A DNA stretch of 64,000 nucleotides, taken from NCBI GenBank assembly GCA_000751295.2, contig CCMO02000002.1, positions 1,138,501 to 1,202,500 of the forward strand, read 5' to 3'. The stretch's first letter is position 1, and each line of letters opens with the position of its first letter. This DNA comes from a bacterium YEK0313 (GTDB lineage Bacteria; Pseudomonadota; Alphaproteobacteria; Rhizobiales; Phreatobacteraceae). A model generated the notes under the pieces. The model did not search any database. It saw only the letters and a program-made list of their open reading frames with translations, and was not told the DNA's origin. The position numbers were made by a program, and so were the translations under genes. Shown in pieces: positions 6,638 through 14,355 of this stretch.

Positions 6638-8825
6638 TCGGGGCTCCCTGTGCCTCTTGCTGCTGCTGGCGCATTGCGGCCTCAGCCGCCGCGGCGCTCT
6701 GTTGTTCGTCGGTCCGCGACGTGAAACCGCTCTCCGCCAGGATGTGGTCGGCGACATGCACGGCCTGCGGCTGGGCGATCGCCATCGCAGCCGCCTCAAG
6801 CGCGCTCTTCTGCGCGCCAACCGAGGCTCCTGGTATTTTGGCCAGGATCTCCTTGACCTGCGCCTCCGCCTTGGCGGCATTCGCCATGGCCGCGCGCAGC
6901 TGGGCCATGGCCATGGCCTGCGTCATCTGCTGCGCCTGTGCCTCGGCTTGCGCCTTCGCGGCATCCTCCGCCGTGGGCTCGTCCTGATCGGGGTCGCGCT
7001 GGCCGGTGGCCTGGCGGATGCGCCGCACGAGCTCGTCGCGGTTCGGGAGATCCATCGCCTCGACGAGCAAGTCGAGCATGATGATGATGACCTGGGGGGC
7101 AACCGGCGCGATTTGGCGCATGAGGGCGAACAGTTCGTCGGCCTGGGCCTGCCGCACCGTCGCCCGCCAGTCCGCCTCCGAGATCACATAATCCGCCTTC
7201 GATCGCGTGATATCATTGTCGGGCAGCCCATCGTTGACCTCGACATATTCGGGGGCGCCGCGCATGTTCGTGATCCGAAATGCCTTGGGCTCCGACATGT
7301 ACTGCTCGATCAGCGAGCACTGCTTCTCACCGGAGAGCTGCTTGGCGAGGCGGAGGTTATCGAACAGGCCCGAGGTCGCCATCTGGCCCTGGTCCTGGCG
7401 CGACTGGATGGCGATGCCGGAATTCGCGTTGGTCCGACGGCCCAGGAGCTCATCGGTGACGCCGCTTGAGGATTGCAGCAGCGAGATCGACCGGCTCATC
7501 ATTTCGAGGTGCCACTGCGAAAGATCGCGATCGACGTTGATGTCGATGGCCTTCCCGGGCTTGCGGACGATGATGCCGTCCGGGCGCGCGATCTCTTCGG
7601 CGAATTCGTCGAGATCGTCGACGGCCCCCTCGTCCATGATCACTTTATTGGTCGAGAGGATGTGCAGCGCCTTGGACGCCCGTTTGTTGACGTCCTCCTG
7701 GATGTCGCGCATGCGGCGGATCATGCCGTACGGCAGTCCGGTCTTGCCGCGGCGATAGCCCCAGACCGGCGTGAACGGGTACCGGTTGTGCCTATAAGGG
7801 CTCTGTCCCAGGTAGAGCATGCCGGTGGCGGTGAAGATCGCGACGTGCATGCGAAGCATGACGCGCTTGCGGATCTCGGCCTTGCCGGCGCCGATTTCGT
7901 CGCGGTGGCCGGGGGACTGCCGGTCATAGATCTCGCCGGCGAACTGCCCGCCTGCGACAACCTCGGTCTCGACCGGCACCCGGAACCAGGCCTCGATCAG
8001 CCGCACCCGCTCTCGGAAATACCCGCCGGTGGCGTCATCGGCACGACGGCCGGTGCCGGTGCGATCGAGCTCGATCTCTTTGGCATCCATGGCGTCATCG
8101 CCATAGATGCTGAGGGCGGCAAGCTGGTCGGCGTTGTCGATCGAGTGCTCCAGGAGCCCGCGGCGGCGCGGAAACATGGCGCTGGCGATGTCGAGATCGA
8201 CCCATTTCGTGCGGAAGATATACCGCGCGTCGGAAAGATCTGCCTCGGACGCGGAGGAATCCGCCAACATGTTCCGCCACGACTCATAGCGGGAATAGAT
8301 CGGCTCCTCATCGCCGTCCTGGATGCCGTCCTCGAGCCAGCCTACGCCGACCTTCACGGCATCGGCGAAGGCCCGCGAGACATGGAACGTCGTGTTGTTG
8401 CAGTCCGACAGGTATTTCAGCAGCTGGCTCTTCCGCTCGGCGGGCTTCGAGTCCTGTTTCCGGCGCGGCAAGATCTTGTAATCGGAGCGGCCGCGCCGCT
8501 CGGAGCCGAGCACCCAGTCGATCGAGGTCGAGATCACGTTGTAGACCAGCGGCACCTGGCCGCGGGCTTCGAGCGTGGCCTTGTCCTCATCTCGCCACTG
8601 CTCGTTGTCGTAAAAATCCTCGTCCCGGGCCATCTCGGCCCGGTTCGGGCTCTGGCGGTCGAGCTCGCGGACATAATGATCGAGCAACCGCCGGTGATGC
8701 CGCATCGCCTCCGGGCCGTCGAGCCGATCGTTCGGTCGTTCCGCTTTCGGCGCGGCCTCCGCAGAGACCGGCGATTCATTTTCGAGCCGCCGGACCGACC
8801 CGTCTTTTGCCGACAGATCAAACAT
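6615..8825 (-). CDS. Phage portal protein (P22-like)
   Basis: A 736-residue portal, the dodecameric ring through which DNA enters and leaves the head. Recognisable parts are the N-terminal YDNEQWRDEDKATLEARGQVP segment followed by VYNVISTSIDWVLGSER, the central RRMRDIQEDVNKRASKALHI helix, and a Gln/Ala-rich C-terminal coiled-coil (about residues 620-700). This layout matches P22-type portals. Start ATG 8825 overlaps the upstream stop by eight bases. The 3' end overlaps the scaffold start. Length fits the family. Confidence 0.85.
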   Translation of the reverse strand: MFDLSAKDGSVRRLENESPVSAEAAPKAERPNDRLDGPEAMRHHRRLLDHYVRELDRQSPNRAEMARDEDFYDNEQWRDEDKATLEARGQVPLVYNVISTSIDWVLGSERRGRSDYKILPRRKQDSKPAERKSQLLKYLSDCNNTTFHVSRAFADAVKVGVGWLEDGIQDGDEEPIYSRYESWRNMLADSSASEADLSDARYIFRTKWVDLDIASAMFPRRRGLLEHSIDNADQLAALSIYGDDAMDAKEIELDRTGTGRRADDATGGYFRERVRLIEAWFRVPVETEVVAGGQFAGEIYDRQSPGHRDEIGAGKAEIRKRVMLRMHVAIFTATGMLYLGQSPYRHNRYPFTPVWGYRRGKTGLPYGMIRRMRDIQEDVNKRASKALHILSTNKVIMDEGAVDDLDEFAEEIARPDGIIVRKPGKAIDINVDRDLSQWHLEMMSRSISLLQSSSGVTDELLGRRTNANSGIAIQSRQDQGQMATSGLFDNLRLAKQLSGEKQCSLIEQYMSEPKAFRITNMRGAPEYVEVNDGLPDNDITRSKADYVISEADWRATVRQAQADELFALMRQIAPVAPQVIIIMLDLLVEAMDLPNRDELVRRIRQATGQRDPDQDEPTAEDAAKAQAEAQAQQMTQAMAMAQLRAAMANAAKAEAQVKEILAKIPGASVGAQKSALEAAAMAIAQPQAVHVADHILAESGFTSRTDEQQSAAAAEAAMRQQQQEAQGAPNGQQPVY

Positions 8826-9258
8826 CGGTGCGCAACTCGACGTCGAGGCGGCGTCCGCTCTCACGATCGGTCATCACGACTTCGCCGACGGTGACCTTCT
8901 CGGCCGCCGGCCGCGGCGGCATCATGATGAGGTCGTAGAGGCTGTCGTTGACCGCCGTAATGATGAGGTTGATGTTCGCGCGGCTCTCGTTGATGTCGAG
9001 CGCCTTGCAGGCCTGCCGGCCCTGCGCGATGGCCCAAGCTGTGTCGCCATAGGGCGGAGCATCAAGCGCCCAATTTGGCAGGTCGACGTCGTCAAACACG
9101 ACAAAGATGCGCATGTCGTCGCTGCCATAGGCCCACTTTCGCATGATCACGAGGCAGCGGCGCCACTGGCCATCGTCCACCCGCGCCCACGAGCCTATCA
9201 GCGCCAGGTCGCGGAGCTCATGGCGGAAGTGATAGATGGAGATGTCGACCTCTGCCAC
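8818..9258 (-). CDS. Hypothetical protein heading the portal operon
   Basis: A 146-residue protein (ATG 9258) of unknown function with alternating charged and hydrophobic segments. The C-terminus overlaps the portal start by eight bases, so the two are probably translated together. It is the first gene after a 97-base gap that carries two repressor-like operators, making it the likely first gene of a separately controlled late transcript. No motif is recognised. Confidence 0.55.
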   Translation of the reverse strand: MAEVDISIYHFRHELRDLALIGSWARVDDGQWRRCLVIMRKWAYGSDDMRIFVVFDDVDLPNWALDAPPYGDTAWAIAQGRQACKALDINESRANINLIITAVNDSLYDLIMMPPRPAAEKVTVGEVVMTDRESGRRLDVELRTDV

Positions 9259-9262
9259 GGCG

Positions 9263-9280
9263 CGCTCACTATCGTGTGCA
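9263..9280. promoter_or_regulatory. Repressor-like operator upstream of late operon
   Basis: CGCTCACTATCGTGTGCA matches 15 of 18 positions of the perfect operator that flanks the prophage repressor gene (TGCACACTATAGTGTGCA). It lies five bases upstream of the ATG at 9258, in the short gap before the portal operon, where binding would block transcription or initiation. The match was found by eye. Confidence 0.5.
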
Positions 9281-9337
9281 TGCGATAAGCCTTGGTATTC
9301 CGCTTTTCCCGGTTTTTCAATGTTTGGTGATCCACGA

Positions 9338-9355
9338 TGCGCACGATCGTGTGCA
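9338..9355. promoter_or_regulatory. Second repressor-like operator upstream of late operon
   Basis: TGCGCACGATCGTGTGCA matches 15 of 18 positions of the immunity-region operator and is a near-perfect dyad that extends to 22 bases (9336-9357). It lies at the end of the terminase gene, 75 bases from the first copy (start to start). The pair suggests that the lysogenic repressor or Cro also controls the portal-capsid transcript. Confidence 0.55.
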
Positions 9356-10930
9356 TCAGACTGCCATCCCCCCGACCCGCCGGCGGCGCTTCTGGGTCCC
9401 GCCTGGGATGCCTGCCAGCAGCCCGGCCTGTTCGGCCTGGCTCTTCTGCCGCAGCGCGTCGGCGGCGTGCTGATGACCGTTTTTCATGATGCCGCTGGTC
9501 CAGATCTGCATGGCGTTATTCCAGGCCTTGGAGAAACCATCGAGATGCCGGATGCCCTCGCCGCAGGCCTCCTCGTCGAACCAATACCGGCTGAAGTCCT
9601 CCCTCATGCCATCGATGGCGGCATTGAGATCCTGCGCGCGCGGCACGATCTCGACATCGGAAAGGCCGAGATCGCGCAGCATGTCGGCATAGGTCTTCAG
9701 GATCTCCGCATTGATCCGGCGAGCGGCACCATCGTGCGGCAAGAAGTGTTTGCCCCACGCGAACTGACCTTTGGCGCGAAGATCGCCAAGCGCGCGCACA
9801 TAATAGCTGGGCGGCTCGCCCGATCCCTCGACGAACCCGATGAAGTGATCGTTCAGGCCGTGCCGCTGATGCAGCCAGACCGAGGTCGAATCATTGGTGC
9901 CGATATCCCAGTACGTGTTGACCGGCGATCCCGGCAGGATCGGCACCTTGCCGATGCGACCATCGCGCCGGGCCCGCGCCATCTGCTGCGACAGCCAGAG
10001 GCCCTCGGAGGAAACGGAAAAGGCCTCCTCGAGATATGAGGGATATTGCCGGTACATTTTCTCGGTGACGCCGCCGAAGGTCGCTTCCAGCGTCTTTGCG
10101 TACCAGGCACGGGAGGGGGCATCGATCTCCCGGCCGATCTTCGCCTCCACCCGCTCGAAATAGGCGGCGAGCTGCGGGGTGATCACGACGTGTCGCGGAT
10201 CCATCCGGTATTCTGGGGCATCCCACCATGAGGCGAAGTGCAGCTTGAAGTCGAGAGGGGTCAGTTCGCGCTTCTGATCCGCCAGCATCTGAGCGGTCCG
10301 GCAATAGTCGGCAAAGAGCCCGTGGGGCCCCTCCACTGTGCTCTCGATGACGAGCACGCCAGTCGGCGGCACCGCCGGGATCGAGCCTTCCTGGATCTCG
10401 GACACCTTAGCGGGCTCGGCTTGAACGATCTTGCCAAGCTCGGAGATGTGCAGGAAATGGATGGTGCCGCCGCGAACCGACGTCGCCAGCCGCATCTTCG
10501 AGCCGTTGGACCATTTCAGCTCGGTGACATTGTCGGTGGTGAGCCTGACAAGTTCGCGGACAACCGGTGGGACGCGATCCCAGGCGTACTTGATCTTGGT
10601 GTCCCTGATCTCCTTGGCCGTGCTCTCGTCCTGGGCGATGACGGCGGTCGCACTTCCCGATTTGAACAAGCAGGTATCCAACATCAATAGCTGGATCAAA
10701 GTGGAGAAACCGCGTTGCCTCGCCTTCGGCACGACATTGCGGTACCACATCTCCAGGAGGAACTTGCGCTGCGCCGCGTTCGGCACGAAGCGGACCTCGT
10801 TCCCGTCCTTATCCTGGATCCAGTAGAGATTGGTGAGGCGCCACCAGCGGTTGGCGAGCGCCTTCGGCAGATCGGCGGGTGAGATCTCGTCGATCGACGG
10901 CCATTGCGTTGCGAAGGGATCACCGGACAC
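9356..10930 (-). CDS. Terminase large subunit
   Basis: A 524-residue DNA-packaging motor and nuclease. The ATPase half has a Walker-A-like KARQRGFST at residues 69-77, a Walker-B-like HFLHISEL at about 158-165, and the coupling motif VLVIESTVEG at about 192-201. The RNase-H-like nuclease half begins at YWDIGTNDST, whose Asp is a metal ligand. Start GTG 10930 has no strong ribosome site; an AGGA-loop hairpin and three ATGs in another frame lie just upstream, so initiation may be regulated. It follows the small subunit by 53 bases. Confidence 0.88.
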   Translation of the reverse strand: MSGDPFATQWPSIDEISPADLPKALANRWWRLTNLYWIQDKDGNEVRFVPNAAQRKFLLEMWYRNVVPKARQRGFSTLIQLLMLDTCLFKSGSATAVIAQDESTAKEIRDTKIKYAWDRVPPVVRELVRLTTDNVTELKWSNGSKMRLATSVRGGTIHFLHISELGKIVQAEPAKVSEIQEGSIPAVPPTGVLVIESTVEGPHGLFADYCRTAQMLADQKRELTPLDFKLHFASWWDAPEYRMDPRHVVITPQLAAYFERVEAKIGREIDAPSRAWYAKTLEATFGGVTEKMYRQYPSYLEEAFSVSSEGLWLSQQMARARRDGRIGKVPILPGSPVNTYWDIGTNDSTSVWLHQRHGLNDHFIGFVEGSGEPPSYYVRALGDLRAKGQFAWGKHFLPHDGAARRINAEILKTYADMLRDLGLSDVEIVPRAQDLNAAIDGMREDFSRYWFDEEACGEGIRHLDGFSKAWNNAMQIWTSGIMKNGHQHAADALRQKSQAEQAGLLAGIPGGTQKRRRRVGGMAV

Positions 10931-10954
10931 GGCGCGCGACCATCATCATTGATC

Positions 10955-10971
10955 GAGCGCGTCCTACGCTC
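10955..10971 (-). promoter_or_regulatory. AGGA-loop hairpin upstream of terminase gene
   Basis: The same 17 bases as at 5406-5422: on the message strand GAGCG-TAGGACG-CGCTC, a 5-bp stem with AGGA in the loop. It sits 24 bases upstream of the GTG start of the large terminase, in the gap after the small terminase. Exact duplication in two non-coding gaps of one operon argues for function, possibly as a target of the CsrA-like protein. Confidence 0.5.
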
Positions 10972-10983
10972 CGCAGCATCGAA

Positions 10984-11658
10984 TTAGCCGTCCAGCACCG
11001 ACGCGACAACAGGCCCGGCTGGTCCGCTCGGCTGCCGAGCGCCCGGCGCCGTCTCCCCAGCGGGCACCCACGTGTCGCGCGCGAACGACTCCAGCATGGC
11101 CCGCATGGTCTCGCTGGTGTCGATCTGGACACGCTCGCGCCAGGCCGAGATGTCGACGTGTTTGCCGGCGAGCTCGAGGATGCGCGTGCGATCGGCGAGC
11201 TTGACCTTCTTGGTAACGCCGGTGACGATCCGGTTTCCGTCGCCGTCCTCTCCATATTCTTCAAACTGCTCGATGCCGGCGATGAGCCCGTGCCGCCAGA
11301 CCGGGGGCCAGTCCGCGACCGGCTTGATGGAGCCGTTGTCCGCGAAGATGTCCCGGAGATCCGCCCGGACCTGGCCGACGAGCCGGGACAGGACCTCCTC
11401 GGCCGAGAAGTCGATGGCGGCGAGGCGCCGTTCCCGCAGGTCGGCGATGCGCCGGGCAACAGCGGGTCTCGCCATCATCTGGGCCGAGGCGACATCCGGC
11501 CGTGCCGCCTTGCCTCCGGCACGCCTGTAGGCCTCGCTGGCATTGGCGAGCTCGACATAGAGGTGGCAGAACAGCTCCTCGCGATAGGTCAGTCCCCCGG
11601 CGTCGACGACGTCGTCGAGCCGGGCGTCTGGCGTCGCACTGGACTTGCGTTTCGGCAT
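10984..11658 (-). CDS. Terminase small subunit
   Basis: A 224-residue DNA-recognition subunit of the packaging machine. The N-terminal half has the terminase-small pattern of a helix-turn-helix: LTYREELFCHLYVELANASEAYRRAGG followed by AQMMARPAVARRIADLRERR. The central part is an oligomerisation helix region and the tail is Ala/Gly/Pro-rich. Start ATG 11658 shares bases with the upstream stop. It precedes the large subunit, the usual order. Confidence 0.8.
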   Translation of the reverse strand: MPKRKSSATPDARLDDVVDAGGLTYREELFCHLYVELANASEAYRRAGGKAARPDVASAQMMARPAVARRIADLRERRLAAIDFSAEEVLSRLVGQVRADLRDIFADNGSIKPVADWPPVWRHGLIAGIEQFEEYGEDGDGNRIVTGVTKKVKLADRTRILELAGKHVDISAWRERVQIDTSETMRAMLESFARDTWVPAGETAPGARQPSGPAGPVVASVLDG

Positions 11659-11984
11659 TAGTAGGACGATCCATCGCTGCTCGATGACGAGCCGCTGTCA
11701 AAGCTGGACGACGAGCTGTCCGAGCTCGAGGAATAGGTGGTTTCGGACGAGGTGGATTGCATCGCCTGTCCGAGGCTGGCGCCCACGACGGCGGCCGCAG
11801 TGCCCTGCGTCGGGAAGCCCGTGGCCATGCTGGCGACGAAACCATCGTCTCCTGTCGACTGCGCGCCAGCGGCCGGCGCTCGGCGAACCTCGGCACTGGC
11901 CAGACGGAGCCGGTCCTTCACCTGCTTATCCGTCATGGGCTTGGGCTCGATCATTTCCAGCTTCGGCATGCTCTTTCCAAACAT
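11658..11984 (-). CDS. Small phage protein with Ser-rich tail
   Basis: A 108-residue protein starting at ATG 11984 (MFGKSMPK), chosen because GGAGG lies five bases upstream; an ATG at 11996 overlaps the upstream stop. The middle has a Gly/Ala hydrophobic patch (ASMATGFPTQGTAAAVVGASLG) and the last 33 residues are almost only Ser with Thr, Asp, Gly and Tyr. Proteins of this build appear before terminase genes in related prophages. Function unknown. Confidence 0.6.
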   Translation of the reverse strand: MFGKSMPKLEMIEPKPMTDKQVKDRLRLASAEVRRAPAAGAQSTGDDGFVASMATGFPTQGTAAAVVGASLGQAMQSTSSETTYSSSSDSSSSSFDSGSSSSSDGSSY

Positions 11985-11995
11985 GGTCGCCTCCA

Positions 11996-12643
11996 TCAGG
12001 CCTCTGGCTGCTCGCCGGCAGCACCATCGCCCCGGCCGATTCCGCGAAACATCGCCATGGTCTCCTCGGCGACGCGCCGGCGGCGCTCGCTGGGCGTCTC
12101 CCGCCCCTCGGCGCGCGCCGCAGCTTCTTCACACTCCTCGGCGGCCCGGCGCGCCCGTTCCTCGGCGGCGGCGGCCCGCGCCTCGAGCACGCGCTCGGCC
12201 ATGGCCTCGGCGATGCGGAGATCCACCGTGCGGCGCTTGGCGACGTCATGCACCTCGGCCGGCACCGGCCGGAAGCGACAGATCTCCATCAGCCGATCCG
12301 CCGTATACTGGGCGACCGCCGGCGGATAGGCCGCAAACGCCTTGCCGAGTTCGGAGATTGCGAGCGCTATCGTCGTGGTGTCGGCCCGGGCCGCGGGCAG
12401 CACCGCGGCCAACCGGGTTGCGTGTCCGACGGCGACCGCCCATTCGGAGCGCAGCGCGAGCGCCGGCCGCAATTCGGCGAGCACGGCGCGGCAGGCGTCA
12501 TCGGAAGGCAGCGCATGGAGGCTGCTGGCGACCGGCGCGTCGGCGCGCGCGATCAGCAGATCGATGTGACGAGGATCAACGGACGGCGGCGTAGTCGTGG
12601 CGGGCAATGGCCTGCCCGATTTCGACGATGGAAGGTTGGTCAT
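11996..12643 (-). CDS. Hypothetical protein of the replication region
   Basis: A 215-residue protein with a long charged helix in its C-terminal third (about residues 140-200, rich in Glu, Arg and Ala), compatible with a coiled-coil. I used ATG 12643 (MTNLPSSK), though ATG 12679 is also possible and neither has a clear ribosome site. It overlaps the end of the DUF1376 replication gene by 68 bases. The position resembles that of a helicase-loader gene beside a replication initiator, but sequence evidence for that role is lacking. Confidence 0.5.
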   Translation of the reverse strand: MTNLPSSKSGRPLPATTTPPSVDPRHIDLLIARADAPVASSLHALPSDDACRAVLAELRPALALRSEWAVAVGHATRLAAVLPAARADTTTIALAISELGKAFAAYPPAVAQYTADRLMEICRFRPVPAEVHDVAKRRTVDLRIAEAMAERVLEARAAAAEERARRAAEECEEAAARAEGRETPSERRRRVAEETMAMFRGIGRGDGAAGEQPEA

Positions 12644-13433
12644 GGCGCGATCTCGAAGGGGAAACAACAGGGTCGGCATGTGCAATTCCGGGCGGCGGCG
12701 GCCGGGCCTTCTCGGCCGCGGCGCGGTCAGCATGGACATTGGCGATCCATCCGGTCAGCGAGCGCCACTGGCTGATGCGGTGCTGGCCCTGCATCGCGAG
12801 CCGGACGCCGGGCAGGATGTCGCGCTGCAGATCGTAGCCCGATCTCAGCCATCCCAGGGCGACAGAGGCGGCGAGGACATCGCCACGCAGCCGGTGGCCG
12901 TCGGGCACGAGCTCGTCGGTGACGGCGGCGACGATCGCGTCGCCCGCGGTGATGTCCAGCCGTCCGGGGCCGTCTCCGGCCTCGCGCCCGCGCGCGCCCT
13001 CTACGACTACGACTGTTTCTATATTCTCATCTATTCTTCGCGCGAAAGCATTTGCTTCGGACGGGTCGAGAGATTTCAAGGGGTTACGCCGCGCGTCTCG
13101 GGAGCGTGTGCCGCCGGTGTGCCCGGCGTCTGCCCGCTGTCTCCTGATGGTGTCCTGATGGTCTAGCTCACGTGCCACCCGATCATTGGCCAGGCGGCCG
13201 TCGTCGAGCACGACGATCTTGCCGTGCTCGATCAGCCGCTTCAGGAGCGCGCGCGCTTTGTTCTGGTGGCATCGCCATAGCGACGCCAGCCGGCTCTCCG
13301 AATTGTGGATCGGCCCGCGGCGGCGGTACATCTGGTGGCAGAGCCGCAGGTACGCGGCCTCCTCCTCCAGCGTGAGGTCGTGGGTACCGTCGTCCCAGTC
13401 GTCATAGTCCATCCGGTAGTACTGGCCGCTCAT
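12576..13433 (-). CDS. DUF1376 (YdaU-like) replication-region protein
   Basis: A 285-residue protein. Residues 1-90 (YYRMDYDDWDDGTHDLTLEE, AAYLRLCHQMYRRRGPI, RLIEHGKIVVLDDGRLAND) are the DUF1376 domain found in phage replication proteins, a winged-helix fold that probably binds DNA. The middle is a poorly ordered linker and the C-terminus has a helical domain with SLTGWIAN. Start ATG 13433 has GGAGGG eight bases upstream and overlaps the upstream stop by four bases. It follows a DnaA-domain-like gene, so the two may act together at the phage origin. Confidence 0.75.
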   Translation of the reverse strand: MSGQYYRMDYDDWDDGTHDLTLEEEAAYLRLCHQMYRRRGPIHNSESRLASLWRCHQNKARALLKRLIEHGKIVVLDDGRLANDRVARELDHQDTIRRQRADAGHTGGTRSRDARRNPLKSLDPSEANAFARRIDENIETVVVVEGARGREAGDGPGRLDITAGDAIVAAVTDELVPDGHRLRGDVLAASVALGWLRSGYDLQRDILPGVRLAMQGQHRISQWRSLTGWIANVHADRAAAEKARPPPPGIAHADPVVSPSRSRHDQPSIVEIGQAIARHDYAAVR

Positions 13434-14131
13434 GAGACCGTGCCCTCCGCGCGCAGCTCGGCGACGAGCGCACGGGTCTTCGTCGCACTGACACCGAGGG
13501 CTTTCGCGAGCTCCCGGATCGGCGCGCCCTCGATGCCAAGCAGCGCGAGCTGGCGCCGCAGCTCGGCACGCGGGGCTTCCCACGCCGACGGTCGCTGGCG
13601 GCGTTGGGCCGTCGGCCGGGCCTGGTATCGGGCCCGGCTCTGTTCGGTGATCTCCTGGTAGTAGGCGATGATCGCGTCGCGCCGCTCCTCATCTGAGCGC
13701 GCCAGCGCGGCCGCCCCCTCGACGCCAAGGCGGTGCCGGAACACCATGTCGCCGGTGTTCTTCGCATTGACGATCGTGGAATGGTCTCGCCCTCCCATAA
13801 GCCGGCCGAGCGCGGTGGTCGGAACGCCAAACCGGTAGAAGCCGAGCCAAGCAATCTCTACGCGGGCAACCATGATCGCGTATTGCCGACTGCGCCCCCG
13901 GATCGATTTCACCGTGAGACCGTGCTCCTCGGCGATCCTCGCCATGGCGCCCGAGAACGACTCGCCGTCCGGGTTCTTTTCGGTGGCGTGCCGCTGATCC
14001 AGGCGGATCGTCGTCGCCGACCGTCGTTTTCGGCCGGTCGCGGCGTCGAGCGCGGCGCGCGCCGCCAGCGCCCGCCGGATCTTTTCCTCGGCAGCCGCAG
14101 CGGCCCGCATGTCCTTGAGACGCTGGTGCAT
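13430..14131 (-). CDS. DnaA domain-IV-like DNA-binding protein
   Basis: A 233-residue protein with two DNA-binding parts. Residues about 68-128 match the C-terminal DnaA-box-binding domain of DnaA: GLTVKSIRGRSR, then VEIAWLGFYRFGVPTTALGR and the signature GGRDHSTI at 113-120. Residues about 187-233 form a winged helix (PIRELAKALGVSATKTRALV). The AAA+ ATPase domain of true DnaA is absent. Start ATG 14131 has GGGGAGG nine bases upstream. It likely directs phage replication by binding DnaA-box-like sites; that role is inferred. Confidence 0.75.
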   Translation of the reverse strand: MHQRLKDMRAAAAAEEKIRRALAARAALDAATGRKRRSATTIRLDQRHATEKNPDGESFSGAMARIAEEHGLTVKSIRGRSRQYAIMVARVEIAWLGFYRFGVPTTALGRLMGGRDHSTIVNAKNTGDMVFRHRLGVEGAAALARSDEERRDAIIAYYQEITEQSRARYQARPTAQRRQRPSAWEAPRAELRRQLALLGIEGAPIRELAKALGVSATKTRALVAELRAEGTVS

Positions 14132-14133
14132 GA

Positions 14134-14355
14134 TCACGCCTCCCCTTTGTGGGGCGGCACGTCCGCCAGTTCGCCGATCTTGAACCAGATGTGCGTGCGA
14201 TCGATGTTGATCTTGGCGTCGATGATGACCTTGCCGATCTTGCCGCCCCTCAGCAGGCGCCAGTCGGGTTCGCAGAGTTGGTAGCCGGCGGCCCACATCC
14301 GCCGCTGTTCTCGGCGGACTGCTAGTGCCCTTCGCGTGCGCGCGGAGACCTTCAT
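14134..14355 (-). CDS. Small basic phage protein
   Basis: A 73-residue protein (MKVSARTRRAL) starting at ATG 14355 with GGAGG upstream and a 4-base overlap with the methyltransferase stop. The first 25 residues are Arg-rich, and a later stretch GGKIGKVIIDAKINIDRTHIWF looks beta-rich. It could bind nucleic acid. Function unknown. Confidence 0.55.
   Translation of the reverse strand: MKVSARTRRALAVRREQRRMWAAGYQLCEPDWRLLRGGKIGKVIIDAKINIDRTHIWFKIGELADVPPHKGEA

Noticed and set aside
6228..8894. Plus-strand frames of 413 and 473 codons opposite the scaffold and portal genes
   Set aside because: Composition follows the reversed codons of the portal and scaffold proteins; the minus-strand genes have clear families and start sites.
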